Source: Hofstenia miamia (lineage: Eukaryota > Xenacoelomorpha > Acoela). From it: DNA of 64,000 nt. The stretch spans positions 1,430,081-1,494,080 of the forward strand of contig SCFE01000091.1 in assembly GCA_004352715.1 (NCBI GenBank). Direction: 5' to 3'. The translations under genes were made by a program, and so were the position numbers. The notes under the pieces are model-generated. The model was not told the origin of the DNA. It did not search any database and saw only the letters and a list, made by a program, of their open reading frames with translations. Shown in pieces: positions 31,939 to 44,503 of this stretch (position 1 is its first letter; each line of letters opens with the position of its first letter).

Positions 31939-34134
31939 TGGCCTCCTATGTGAGAAGTGAAAAACCTATCATGAGGAGTTTCATTTGTTGCTGTACAAAG
32001 AAGGCTGTGAATAGCTGAAAGCACATGTCCTAAGAGACTCTCCCACTTGTTATCCTCTAAGCTCCTCGATTCTAACATACATTGAACAGCCTTCCACACG
32101 ACCCCATTTGTCCTCTCACATTGCCCGTTACCTTGCGGATGATATGGCAACATTCGTGAATGTGAAATCCCCCTGTCAAAGCAAAATTTGACAAACTCCG
32201 CAGACTGGAACTGAGTTCCTCTATCAGAATGTTGGGTCTACGAAAATATCAAAAAGCTGTTTTAAATGACTAATAATAGTAGATGAACTGATATCCTTCA
32301 AAGCAAATCCAAAGGGAAAGTGGCTGAATTTGTCAACAATTGTCAACAAATAGGTACTTCCAGTTGCTGAACTTGGACACTTAGGCCCAACTAAATCAAC
32401 CAATATCCTCTCAAACGGCTTTGATGATTTTATTACATGACTGGTGTCACGCAAGCGAGTAAAAGACGGCTTCAAAAGGCAACAAACTCGACATCCTGCT
32501 ATTACTGATTTGACGTTCTCTAACGAAAAGGGTAAATTGCTTTTCCTAACATAATGCCACATGCGAGTTATCCCCGGATGAGCAAGTTTGTCGTGGATCT
32601 GGTACAGAGAGCTACATTCAGGCACAACCAAAGCACACCTTGAAAGAGCATCTGCTCTGATATTCACCACACCAGGCTTATATGATATTGAGTACCTAAA
32701 CTCAGACAACTCTAGCCTCCACCAAATAAACTTTTCATTCTTAATTTTCGATTTCTGATCAGAGAAAAGAAAGGCAATGCTTTTCTGATCAGTCTTAACA
32801 TTTACAGGATAAGAGAGAAGGATGTCTCTAAACTTCCGAAATGACTCCACAATTGCTAGCACCTCTTTCTCAACAGATGATTGGTTTCTTTCTGAAGCTG
32901 AGAGTGTCCTTGAAAAATAAGTGATGGGCCTCCCATTCTGAGTTAAAGACAAACCAATGGCAGAGCCTGATGTATCCATCTCTAAGAGTAAATATCCAGC
33001 ATTTTTAATTGGAATAGCAAGCATAGCATCAGCAATCTCATGTTTAATGTTGGAAATAGCCTTCACAACAGAAGACAGCAATGGAAATGCTCTTTGTGCT
33101 TGAGCATTCAAGAGTGGTTGGATTTTGTCAGAATACTGATGAATACATTTTGCGTTATAGGCAAAGAAACTGAGAAGCCTCTTGAGCTTCTTACTGTTGT
33201 CTGAAACAGGATATTCCCACACACATTGCAGGAGCTTAGGATCAGGCTTTTTAAAGCCATTCATGATAATGTGACCTAACATAGAGACTGAAGAATGACA
33301 AAATGAAAATTTTTCCATGTTAAATGTTATACCCACGGAACATGCTGTGGCTAAGAAGGATCTGAGATTCTCATCATGCTCTGCCTGTGTCACCCAACCA
33401 AGGATGACATCATCTAAGAATGGAAGAGCACCCCAAAGATTATGCTTGCTTACAAAGTCATCCATAATTCTCTGAAATGCAGGAACAGTGTTAGTAATGC
33501 CAAACAGAAGGCGAGTGAACTGGTAAAGCTTCCCCTGACCTCAAATGCTGTGAACTGCTTATCTTTGGAATCTAAAGGCACTTAATGGTAAGCTGACTTA
33601 AGATCCAGCTTCAAAAACACCTGATACTCAGTGGCCTTGTCAAGCAAGTATTCCTTGTCTGGAAAGGGATATGCATCTAGATCAGTAAATCAATTGACAG
33701 TTTCAGAGTAGTCAATGACCATTCACTTCTTTTGACCACTAACAACAAATCCCTGCACCCTCCAAGGAGATGTTGAAGGTTCAATAATGCCTTCAGACAA
33801 CAATTTCACTACTTCCCTTCTCATAAATTCTGCATTTTCTGGTCTAGCCCTTCTCAAAGGTGTTGCAACAGGAGCTGCTGTGTAAACCCCAGCAGTAAAA
33901 ATCTGAGGAGTAGTCACACTCATGGCTGAAAACGATTTTTTTGGAGGCTTCTTCGCCTCAGTGGCTGCAACCGATGCAAAGCAAGAGATTGATAAGTTAT
34001 CACGTCTTCCTCCCAATGCTAGATTAACAGAAGAATGCTGGCTAAGAACATCCAATCCAATAATTGCATCACATATAAGAGATTCTACTACAGAAAACAT
34101 TACAGTGTAATAATGTTCACCTATACACAACAAA
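31939..34134 (-). pseudogene. pol: Gyp-5a pol: protease end, RT, RNase H, integrase
   Basis: From the gap: protease end at 34133-33960 (DAIIGLDVL), a linker, then RT with the catalytic box ALPFLDDVIL in the frame 33465-32224 (413 codons). RNase H shows LEMDTSGSAIG and IRADALSRC. The integrase zinc region (HDKLAHPG to CRVCC) and first Asp (ILVDLVGP) follow. Frame breaks lie near 33720-33465 and at 32224; the Glu block NGQCERTNG stands in the next frame at about 32120. The frame at the protease-RT junction is intact where Gyp-5b has lost one T of a homopolymer. Confidence 0.8.
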
Positions 34135-35134
34135 NNNNNNNNNNNNNNNNNNNNNNNNNNNNNNNNNNNNNNNNNNNNNNNNNNNNNNNNNNNNNNNNNN
34201 NNNNNNNNNNNNNNNNNNNNNNNNNNNNNNNNNNNNNNNNNNNNNNNNNNNNNNNNNNNNNNNNNNNNNNNNNNNNNNNNNNNNNNNNNNNNNNNNNNNN
34301 NNNNNNNNNNNNNNNNNNNNNNNNNNNNNNNNNNNNNNNNNNNNNNNNNNNNNNNNNNNNNNNNNNNNNNNNNNNNNNNNNNNNNNNNNNNNNNNNNNNN
34401 NNNNNNNNNNNNNNNNNNNNNNNNNNNNNNNNNNNNNNNNNNNNNNNNNNNNNNNNNNNNNNNNNNNNNNNNNNNNNNNNNNNNNNNNNNNNNNNNNNNN
34501 NNNNNNNNNNNNNNNNNNNNNNNNNNNNNNNNNNNNNNNNNNNNNNNNNNNNNNNNNNNNNNNNNNNNNNNNNNNNNNNNNNNNNNNNNNNNNNNNNNNN
34601 NNNNNNNNNNNNNNNNNNNNNNNNNNNNNNNNNNNNNNNNNNNNNNNNNNNNNNNNNNNNNNNNNNNNNNNNNNNNNNNNNNNNNNNNNNNNNNNNNNNN
34701 NNNNNNNNNNNNNNNNNNNNNNNNNNNNNNNNNNNNNNNNNNNNNNNNNNNNNNNNNNNNNNNNNNNNNNNNNNNNNNNNNNNNNNNNNNNNNNNNNNNN
34801 NNNNNNNNNNNNNNNNNNNNNNNNNNNNNNNNNNNNNNNNNNNNNNNNNNNNNNNNNNNNNNNNNNNNNNNNNNNNNNNNNNNNNNNNNNNNNNNNNNNN
34901 NNNNNNNNNNNNNNNNNNNNNNNNNNNNNNNNNNNNNNNNNNNNNNNNNNNNNNNNNNNNNNNNNNNNNNNNNNNNNNNNNNNNNNNNNNNNNNNNNNNN
35001 NNNNNNNNNNNNNNNNNNNNNNNNNNNNNNNNNNNNNNNNNNNNNNNNNNNNNNNNNNNNNNNNNNNNNNNNNNNNNNNNNNNNNNNNNNNNNNNNNNNN
35101 NNNNNNNNNNNNNNNNNNNNNNNNNNNNNNNNNN
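34135..35134. other. Assembly gap, exactly 1000 N
   Basis: The round length marks a gap of unknown or default size. Gyp-5a ends at it; host DNA follows. Confidence 0.95.
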
Positions 35135-35545
35135 CATATATGCTATTTTGCTACTGATATTATACTTTCAAATCCGCTGTTGTCAGAGTTGTAAATGGGG
35201 TGCGTTTTTCGGGAAATTCCGTCCCAATTTCTTAGGGCTGTAGCTGAGGCTATAACATTTCGTCCAGTACGGCTTTGTTTCAATTTTGCTAAACAAAATT
35301 AATGGAAATATCCATCAAGTTTCATAGGATTCACTGGGACAATTTTAGCACTCTTTGACACAAACGGCTACTATTTTATGAAATTCAGGCCCACTCGGAT
35401 GCTACTATATCACTACTGAAATAACCATTTGTCGACATTGTCAATAATAAATTTAATTTTTATCAAAACAATAAGTAATCTGTCCACATTTAATTTAACA
35501 ATTTTTCTTAAATTTTGAGAAGAAAGTTTATGTGTTGTTCTTTAG

Positions 35546-36091
35546 GTATACAGAGTTGCAAAGTTTCGATTAAAGACACGTCGAACTCGTCAGCAGGAGA
35601 TGGCAAAAAAACTACAAAATCATTTACATAACCAATCAATTGGCATTGTGAATAACACAACAACAACAGAGGTAATTGAGCCACCAACCCCTGTGAAGTC
35701 CGTGAAATCAATAAAGATGGCTTCCTTAATGTCTGCGAATGCGTTACTTGGAGAAAATGTGCCTTCAGTAACAGCAACACATTTGAAAAGACAACTGAAA
35801 ATTTCCCTTGCCAAAGAGAGGAAAGCTGCTCGCACACTCGGTGTAATTATGGGACTTTTCGTTGGATGTTGGCTTCCATTTTTTCTAATGTACGTAATTG
35901 TCCCCTTCTGCGTTCCCTACTGCAGTACTCCACCACCTCTTCTTTTTTCATCAATTGTGTGGCTGGGGTACATCAATTCTACAATGAATCCAATCGTGTA
36001 CACAATCTTTAACAATGATTTTAGAACTGCTTTTTACAAAGTACTACAAGCACTGTGTTGTCGTGATAGAAGAACTCTTTTGCGTCATTAA
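35546..36091 (+). CDS. Biogenic-amine GPCR, last exon
   Basis: A splice acceptor (pyrimidine-rich, ending TTTAG at 35541-35545) opens a frame in phase 0 that runs 181 codons to TAA 36089-36091. The first residues ([13 protein letters not shown]) are the end of TM5 and start of loop 3. A Thr/Ser-rich third loop follows, then [10 protein letters not shown] and TM6 with CWLPFF (exon residues 108-113), TM7 with WLGYINS and NPIVY (148-152), and a Cys pair (171-172) suited to palmitoylation. The CWLPFF and NPxxY motifs place it among rhodopsin-class amine receptors; the TM6 text is closest in my memory to arthropod octopamine, tyramine or dopamine receptors, but the ligand cannot be decided. Such receptors act in the plasma membrane through G proteins. 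Upstream exons are outside or in the gap. Confidence 0.8.
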   Translation, partial: VYRVAKFRLKTRRTRQQEMAKKLQNHLHNQSIGIVNNTTTTEVIEPPTPVKSVKSIKMASLMSANALLGENVPSVTATHLKRQLKISLAKERKAARTLGVIMGLFVGCWLPFFLMYVIVPFCVPYCSTPPPLLFSSIVWLGYINSTMNPIVYTIFNNDFRTAFYKVLQALCCRDRRTLLRH

Positions 36092-38187
36092 TTTTTGAAT
36101 TTCCCAAAAAAACAATTGTTTTTAATAGATGAAATGTTTTTTAAATATTAATTCATATTAAATTTTTACAAACATTTAACAAGCTTTTAATATTGAATAA
36201 TTCGCCAATGAGCGTATTGTCCATAGTAGAGAGTAACAATATGAGTTTAGCCAAGGCTGACTCGTAGGAAAGGCCATGCAGTAGAAAATTTCATAAAATT
36301 AGCGGAAGATGAATTGTTCTTATGTAATTTCTGGGATTTCAAATGAAATTTAGGCACAAAATCGATTAACAGTTGATTTGTCAGGAGCTGAGTCCCCATA
36401 ATGTGATTTGAGTTTCTTACTAGCCTCCGTGGATGATAAACTCTCTTTGTGCAGGAAATGAATAATGGCACGCCACTAATTTTTCTCAAACTTTGACATT
36501 GCTAAAAGTATATAAATGAATTATAAAAATTCTTATTGATAAACAATATATATATGCAAGTCATTTGGCATGTAATCAGTGTTATGATTACTCACTTTAA
36601 AAAACATGACAGATGGAATGTAAAGTAACTAATTAAAAAATAATTGTATGTGTGCAGATTTTTTGGTATGCCCCTCGTTATAACAAATCTTATGTAAGTA
36701 TTCAGTTTGCCAGCAATCTGCTTAATGGATTAACCCTCTAACCAAATCTCTAAATCGATTATCCACTATTTTACTCCTAGCACTTACAATTTTCCTAAAT
36801 ATTACAATTATTAAAAAGTATCTTGCAATTATTTTTGGAAGATACGCTAGGTTTCAGACTAGTCATTTTCAAAAGTAATGACAGTATCCAAGCACGACAC
36901 TCTCAATACTAAAGACAGATTCTGTTTCTGAATCAAACTAGGAGAAATAGTTTCATGAGCCAATCGAGACATCTTGAATAAAGCATTGCTCTCACGTTTA
37001 TATAAGCTTATTATAATATTGAAGTCAACAGTCCATTATTATTTATGTCGAAATTGTCCACGAAATCGAACTTTTTCGTCTTCTTCTTAATCCACAAGTT
37101 TCTAATGCATTTAGGGATATGCTAAGAGCCGTTAATTAATATGATAAATCTTGTGACACTTAATATCTACCTTTGCATAGATGATCATCACTCTGTAGCT
37201 GTCTGCTAAATGTAAGTTGATTCACTTATCTGTTAGCAGAAGTTGACATAATTGAGTGGCACCTGCTTCCAACAAAGTAGTGATGCAGTCGTGGATAATC
37301 ACAAGCTGGGGTTCTGCCATAAATAAATAAATAGGAGCAATTGAATTTTTTAAAAAAAGCATGACATCATCAAATGTAGTTATTTGCTGATTCCAAATAA
37401 AAAATATTTTTTCGAAACATTCATTATTTAAAAAATTTTAATATTTTTAATATAGCAAAGACCGTTTTTATGTTACCCTGTTCAGCATAGTAGAAATTAC
37501 TTTTCTGACAATCTTTCTTCTCAATGTTACTTACAGACGCGACGATTTTTTGAAAAGTTTTAACACTTGAAAGATATTGATAATCTTAATGCAACTCAAC
37601 ATATCTACAGTTCGAATACCAATACAATGCAAAAATAATCTCATCGTCATAGTAAATGGCGGTAAAACCATAATCTGTATTGGACAATAAGATTAATTAT
37701 ATGTCTTTGCAAGAATACTGATTTAGCTCCAACATATGGCTCTATGTCTGAATCAAATACTCCAAGTTCATCTATTTCATTCCATTAATATTGATAAAAT
37801 TTGGAAGTGTAGCCAGCCAATTCTGTAAGTCATTTACATTTTTTGGGAATCTGTATACCAAATGCCACTATTCAAATGTGAAATATTATCTCGAATGTCT
37901 TGTTTGGTTAGTTTGCACCTTGTGCAACAACTTGAGCAGCAACGAATTACTATTTGACACACAATAGAATCGTTATTGGAATTACAATTTGAAGCAGCAT
38001 GTAGAATATATAATATTTTCGCAAATTACACTATGGGAAATCAACCCTCCACTTTCTGCCCTCGTTTTATCTATTGTATTCGTCTCTTACGAGTCAGCCT
38101 TGGTTTAGCACAGATGCAAAACCGACGAAAACCCTGAAATTGGGTGAGTTTAATCAAGTACCTGATATCAAATTTTGAATTGAAGAT
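36092..38187. other. AT-rich DNA without a recognised gene
   Basis: This stretch includes the 3' untranslated region of the GPCR exon at its start; no clear AATAAA is seen within 100 bp. A short ATAAATAAATAA run lies near 37320. No coding region or transposon ends were recognised. Confidence 0.55.
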
Positions 38188-39020
38188 ATGGTTGATAAAA
38201 CGCATTGCTCTACATGCAATAAAATAATAAAAGAGAATTCTTTGATGTTTTCATGTTTTAGTTGCAAAGCTAAGATGCTTCTTAGCCAAAGTTGCACTGC
38301 CTTTAACAAGCCCTGTATTGAAACTCTTATTCCCTACCACCGTCACCGCCTAACGTTCTGTTCTGATTGGGTAGATAAGAATGCCCCAGAATCGTTTAAG
38401 CCTTCTTCGGAATTAATTAATATTACAGAAAATATAAAACGTATTTCTGAGGAAATTAAGACTCTTTCGAACCAAATGATTGGTAATTTCAAAACGTGCA
38501 TTGAAGTCCAGTTTTTTTTTCATTTAAAGAAGAAATGAAATATCTTCTTGTAAATACCATTGGAGAAAGTCACAAAAGTTATTCCGATATCCTCAGGAAA
38601 AAATTACAAATAGCATCAAATTTTTAGAAAATAATCCGTTTGATGTTTTAAAAATGATTGAACCTAATTTGCATCAGTTAGTAAAGGCTGCTGAAAAACA
38701 GTAATAAAAGACGCTCGATTAGAGAAAGAATACCAAGAAAATAACTTAATTATTTTCAGAATCAAAGAATCAAAATATAAAGAAACATGGAGAGAAGAAG
38801 TTAATACATTACTAAAAGAATTTAGTATCCCCTTTAACTAAAAATAGTGAATGCTATAAGCCTGGTAGGAAAGATTTGAATAAAGAAGATAATAAAGGAC
38901 CTGTAAGATTGTGCATTGACAGAGGAAGTGGGATCTCCTTAAATGTAAAAACAACTTAAAAATACCGGGAGTTTTTGCTAGAATTGATTTAAATTCCACT
39001 GAAAGAGAGGAGGATTTTCA
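38188..39020 (+). pseudogene. LINE-A ORF1 with Cys-rich zinc finger
   Basis: The open part (38188-38538, 116 codons) starts MVDKTHCSTCN and has paired cysteines (CSTC, CFSCK, SCTAF, CIETL) spaced like a PHD-type finger, as known in ORF1 proteins of several CR1-like LINEs. Further residues such as WREEVNTLLKEF and RLCIDRGSG survive after frame changes. The protein would bind element RNA. It is decayed beyond function. Confidence 0.6.
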
Positions 39021-39023
39021 ATT

Positions 39024-41330
39024 ATGAAAAAAGTTGAGAGAAATCAGAGCAGTCAATCAAGATACTTGAAAACAATTCAAGATCAGAAACAAAACAGTAG
39101 TGGAAATATAAGACCAAAAACATTGTTAATCAATGCAAGATCTATTAAAGGAAAATTAAATGAAATTAAAACTCTGTCCACAGAATACGACATTTTATGT
39201 ATAACAGAAACAAACCTTGACAATTCAATTTCAAATAATTTTATCATTGATTCTGAACATAAGTTAATTTATAGAAAGGATCGTGATTGTTATGGTCGTA
39301 GTGTTCTAATTGCAGATCAACCACATATAAAACACACTAAAATTAATATTGTTCTTGAAATTAAGCCATTAGAAGTAGTGGCAGTACAACTCAAAGATGA
39401 AAGGAATAGAAGTATGAATAAGAATTGGATTATAGTTTGTTGTTACACTCCTCCAAATAAAGTAGCTGTTCACCTAGATTTGCTGAAAAAATGTTGGAGC
39501 ATATATTTGAAAAGTATAATAGTGATTACTTCTTATTGGTAGGAGATTTCAATATTCCCACATAGATTGAGTCCCTGAAGAGATTGAAGTATATTCTAAT
39601 CAAAAACATCTCAGTTTAACATTAATTAATTATTTGAAAGAATACAATTTATCACAATTTGTTTGGGAACCTACTCATGAAAAATATAACATTTTAGATC
39701 TTGGAATTACTAATAAACCAGATAAGGTTTGTCAGGTAAATGTAATTAATACAGGTCTTAGTGACCACTATATGGTTAACTTTGAAATTCAAACATCTAT
39801 TGAACAATTTTATAATATTTCTAAAATTGTTAAACTTTACTACAAAGTAGATGAATTTTATATTAGAGAATACTTAAATCAAACATTTGCAAATGCAAAG
39901 AAAGCAATCTTAGCAAACAGAGACATTGATCAAGTTTGGGAAATTTTTGAATTTGATCTAAAAGAAGCATTTGATACTTATGTACCTAGCAAAAACTTAA
40001 AATCAAAAAAATGTCATGAACCTATTCATTTCAATTTTAAAGCCACAAAAGCAGTGAAGAAGGACAGAGATTTGTATAAAAAATTAAAATACAAAAAAAA
40101 GTGCAAGATTTTAGAATTTACAAGACTACATGATAAGAACATAAAAACTTGTTCAGGAAATTGAAAATGATTATTATAACAAATACATTTTTGAACCAAT
40201 GTCAAGGGGACAAACAAAAACATTTCTTCAATCATATGAAGATAATGTCAGGGAAAAGATCATATACACCTTTGTCATCAGTAATGCAAGGCAATAAATC
40301 TGTACAAGAAATTGCTGATGAATTTAATGAATACTTTCAAAGTGTGTTTAATAATGATATTAATAATTCATACAAAGAAGTTATGCAAGATTTAACATTT
40401 GAAATATTGGTTATAGATATTTATGGAGTTGCTAGACTAATGAAAAAGTTTAAAAAAGGAAAAGCACCAGGACCTGATGGTCTGAGAAGAGAAGATATTT
40501 ATATAGATGTGCCAGTTATTTCAAAGATTTTAACTCGTATTTTTCATTACTCAATTGATATTGTGTACTACCTATGACTTGGAAAACTGCATTTGATAAG
40601 GTGCCCCACTTGATCATAACTGACCAAATTAAAGATTAACCTAAACATTATTATTTGGATAAAAGATTTTCTATCAAATAGAATCCAAAAGTAAATATTG
40701 AGGATATACAATCTATGCCTCTTTAAGAAACTTCAGGAGTTCCCCAGGGTTCTGTTTTGGGACCTATACTATTCTTGCTGTTCATAAATGACATATTTAA
40801 TTCTCTCAAGTGCTGTACAATAAGACTTTTTACAGATGATGTAATTGCCAAAATGGAGATTAACAGTGAAATAGAAAAAAGACATTTTCAAGAGGACATA
40901 GATAAATTGACAGAATGGGGAATGAAAACCATATGGTATTTAATTACAATAAATGTAACTTAACATCAATTTGTGTCAATAGTCAAAGCAATAATGCTAA
41001 TTATAATGCTAACTATACTTTATACAAGACACCATTGAAGTGGAAAATAAATACTTAGATGTCACTATTAGCAATGATTTCAATCAAGGTAAAGCTTATT
41101 GCATACCTAACATTATGCTGACCCATTTTGGAATATGCAGCTGAAATATTGGATGTGTATTTGCAAAAACATGTTTAACAGTTGGAAAGAGTTCAAAGAA
41201 GAGGAATTAGGTATATTTGTAGTATTAACCCTAATTGGGGAAGCCAAATTGATAACTTAATTGGAGCACCTGTCTACCAGTGTAGACACATTTGAAATTG
41301 ACATGAAATAGTTGTAAAATTAGTTTCATA
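39024..41330 (+). pseudogene. LINE-A ORF2: endonuclease and reverse transcriptase
   Basis: The APE-type endonuclease starts with LLINARSIKGK and has the Glu of CITETNLD (39024-39542) and the later SDHYMV (near 39760). A linker follows (39634-40164), then the RT beginning with KGKAPGPDGL at about 40460. A deletion near 40580 joins the motif after TWKTA to FDKVPH. QGSVLGPILFLLFINDI and the catalytic box changed to FTDD follow (40740-40850), then short remnants to about 41330. Stops lie throughout. Confidence 0.75.
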
Positions 41331-41772
41331 GTAACAACAGGCAAAAAAATATTTGAAGTTATGATTTTTGATAACTTAAATCACATTCTGTTTGGACAGA
41401 GGTGGATATATTAAGCAGAGTCTACTGTAATTGAAAATTATTGCACCTATACTTTTTTACAATGTTTTAGAGGTTTCACAATTAGTAAAACTGGTCACAA
41501 CATCTTATTTAGTGAGATTGCTAACACTGCATGCAATTATTATTTACACCTTATATGTAATATCATTTCCTTTCCTGAACTTTCTAATACCTGTAGCTGT
41601 CATTCACGTGTATACTGATAATGTAAAAGTTTGTATTTTAAAACCTGCACATTAGAAAACTTTCAGAACTATAATTCATGAATTGCTAACTAATAATGAT
41701 TAATACAGAACTTTTAAAAATAACAAGAATCTGTTTTTTACAAGAAATGGCATGCAGAGCAACTTTGAAAAG

Positions 41773-42554
41773 TTATCTTATGATCACTACAAATGCTTTT
41801 TTACAAAAATTGCATATGACCCTTGTTGACTTCTGACAATGTTTTTCATGGCACTTGGAAGGCTTATGAGAAGAAAGATTTAACAAAGTAGATTTTGAAG
41901 TTTGCAGCAGTTGTGCAGTGTCTCCAAAACAAGCAAAGCTGTCCTTTGCCTGAGCAAAGATCTTAGGGGTTTGATACTGATGAACTATATTTTCATGAGG
42001 TAACTGCTTTGACAAATTCTTCATAAAAGTCTTTTGTTCAATGTTTGGTGAACAGTAGTAGAAAAGCAGAAATGCATTTTTAACAGAGACATCAATCATA
42101 CTGAAAAGCATGAGCATTGTGTATCTGTTGGTCTTCCTCTTGGTGGTAAAGTCATCAATTCTGGAGTCCATGATATCTACTCCTCCTTTTCCTGAGTTAT
42201 AGTCAAGCACTCTTTGAGATTTTTTGTCCTCATGATCAGTTTGAATTTCTGGCGTTTGGTGGAAAGAGAACATCATCAAAACACCTTTATTGTTTTTTTT
42301 CAAACATAACTCAACAGAATTACTGTCCATGAATGTTCATACAAAGTTTCAGAAGACTGACATTCACAGCCTCTGATTGTTTTGAAAATTTTAGGCACAT
42401 CTCTACAATTGGCAGTAATAGTACCAACTGCAGACAACTGATGATCCAAAAGGTCAGAAAAGACTTGAAACAATGTAAAATTCTGGTCCATGTAAATATT
42501 TCTGCCAGAATGATGAAATGGAATGGACAGCTCCTCCACCAACTTTTGTGTCAA
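41773..42554 (-). pseudogene. piggyBac-like transposase remnant A
   Basis: Two overlapping frames on the minus strand, 42554-42300 and 42330-41773. The first has IYMDQNFTLFQ, which matches the DNFYTS block with the second catalytic Asp. The second has YNSGKGGVDIMD, the third-Asp block, and ends in a Cys-rich domain (CHEKHCQKS, CNFCKKAF) typical of the piggyBac C-terminus. The N-terminal half is missing and one frameshift is needed. TTAA-flanked terminal repeats were not found. Confidence 0.8.
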
Positions 42555-42556
42555 TC

Positions 42557-43926
42557 CAATTTGATGCTGTCCATTGACTCATATCTTGCTCAAAGCTTTA
42601 AGAAATTATATCCCTGTGATTATTCATGTAACACCAGATCTGTATCAGAAAATTTACCATTATCACAATTATCAATTCATAGTTTTTTCTAGTTTTCTTA
42701 ACTCCATGCACATAAATGTGGTAACCATTGCTAAATTTTTTGACATATAAGCTGGACTTTTGCTTTATAGTATTCAAACCAGAAAGGTATTATTAAAACA
42801 TTCAGAAATCAAATTAGTTTATTGATTTCATGCAATAACATTAGCCTTATTAATATTTTCATAAAATTTGAAACATTGAACAGTATATAAACTGTGTTAA
42901 TAGCATAAAATCTCATTGAACAATAGGTATATAAATTTGTCAATTGTATTAATTTTAGTTGTCACACACTGCAAAATTGTGAAATTTGACCATTTTGCAA
43001 TCCCTTAATTTAAGCAAACTGGGCTGCCATCAAGGTGAACTAATTGTTCATAACAAGTGAACAAGTGAATTTCAAATATATTATCTTCTTTAATATTTTT
43101 TGTATTGCCCATAAATGAAAAATTCTAGATGCTTGCCATTTGCCTAGTTGCTTGTTTAAGGAATGTTTGATAATATATCACCTGCATTAGTTAGTACATT
43201 AATGAGATTAATCAAAAATTCAATTTTGACATTTCATTATCACTTACAAAATTGCTATGACCATTACCTCTTAGAAAAGCTTTGATGGACAGTTTACTAT
43301 TATAATAAATATCATTAAAATGTTGATTGCAACACTTGTGTGAATTCTTTAATATATTTTATATTCTATTCTTAAAATTCAACCCTTTACAAATAAAGTG
43401 GTGAGGCAATTAAATTTTTTTGAATCATATTAAATATTTTTTGGAATTTAGCATTTATAAGATTATTGGATCATGTTGCCAAGTAATATATTCTTGCTCA
43501 TTGAAGATTAACAGCCTTTGAAATTTGTTATTTTTCATTTTCAGTTTAATTTAAGAGATCAAAATAGTTATTGCCATTTTTGTCTATGAAGGGAGATTTT
43601 CTCATATATCCTGCTATCAACTCATCCTGTAAACCTGAAGCTTACAGCATTAAACTTCAATACTTAAATGTCCTAATATTAAAGTACACATGTCTAACTT
43701 ACACAAAATTATGAAGGAACAAGTGAGCCAATTTGAAAGGAACCTTTCTCTCATAAAATATATAAGGATCTTCATTATCCTTCTGTGAAGGGCATGAGTT
43801 CATTCTTTCACTATGTTGAAAAGATAAAATATTCACAGAAATTTCTAAAAAACATCACTTTCTAAAATGTCACTGGAATGGTTTTCTTAAAAATTTTGGT
43901 TTAATAGGACAGAATGCAAACAGAAA
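42557..43926. other. AT-rich DNA without a recognised gene
   Basis: No coding region, RNA gene or sharp repeat end was seen. Base composition is strongly AT. Confidence 0.55.
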
Positions 43927-44503
43927 CCCAGATAACAATTTTGGTTGTTTTTATGCTGTTTATAGTTGTTTCATACTTTTGGTTGTTGCAGCAACCACTA
44001 ACATCATAATAACAACTTTAGTAAAAAATAATAAGTGAGCAGATGCTTGCAAATTTAACTCACTTTGCTATTTTATTTCTAGATCCTTTTATATAAAAAA
44101 CGATTTGCAAAACCTTTTTTGATATTTTTAATTTGAGAAAAATTATAATATATCAGATAAGTGAATTTTCAAAATAATTTATTCATGAATATTTGGACAC
44201 CTTGACATTGACTGTTAAATATCATAAGTTACTTTTGAGCTGAAGAGATTTTTCACAATTTCAAAATTGTGCTTAATTTTAGATTTTTAAATTTTTGTTA
44301 AATTTATCATATTTTTATGCTCATTGTTATCATTTATATACAAGACATTCATTTAAATCTTTAACAAATGTTTGTATTGAATATGCTTAACAGTATCTCA
44401 AAGATAGTGGTTTTCAACATTAAAACAACATTGTTTTTGACACATAAAACAACCACATAACAACCCAAAACAACGTTGTTTAGACATTAAATTGTTATCT
44501 GGG
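43927..44503. mobile_element. MITE-like repeat, 577 bp
   Basis: The left end CCCAGATAACAATTT is matched perfectly for 15 bp by the inverted right end (to 44503). Both arms then continue with GTTGTTT-rich imperfect inverted repeats. It has no coding capacity. The flanks (CAGAAA and AAGGAA) do not show a convincing target duplication, so the superfamily is undetermined. Confidence 0.65.

Larger units (their letters stand above)
31244..34134 (-). mobile_element. Gyp-5a, short-LTR Gypsy-like element, cut by a gap
   Basis: The minus-strand element has its 3' LTR at 31244-31380, a polypurine tract, a C-terminal extension, integrase, RNase H, RT and the end of protease, and runs into the gap at 34135. 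It is a different lineage from Gyp-1 to Gyp-4 and nearly identical in plan to Gyp-5b (46593-49970). Confidence 0.85.
38188..41330 (+). mobile_element. LINE-A, decayed non-LTR retrotransposon
   Basis: A zinc-finger ORF1 is followed by an endonuclease and reverse transcriptase in the same direction, all broken by stops. Length and order fit a CR1/jockey-like LINE. No TSD or tail was identified with confidence. Confidence 0.75.

Noticed and set aside
34035-35243. Long open frames across the N gaps (also 53058-54296 and 55744-57260)
   Set aside because: They exist only because N does not encode stops; the flanking residues are short or belong to LINE-B or Gyp-5.
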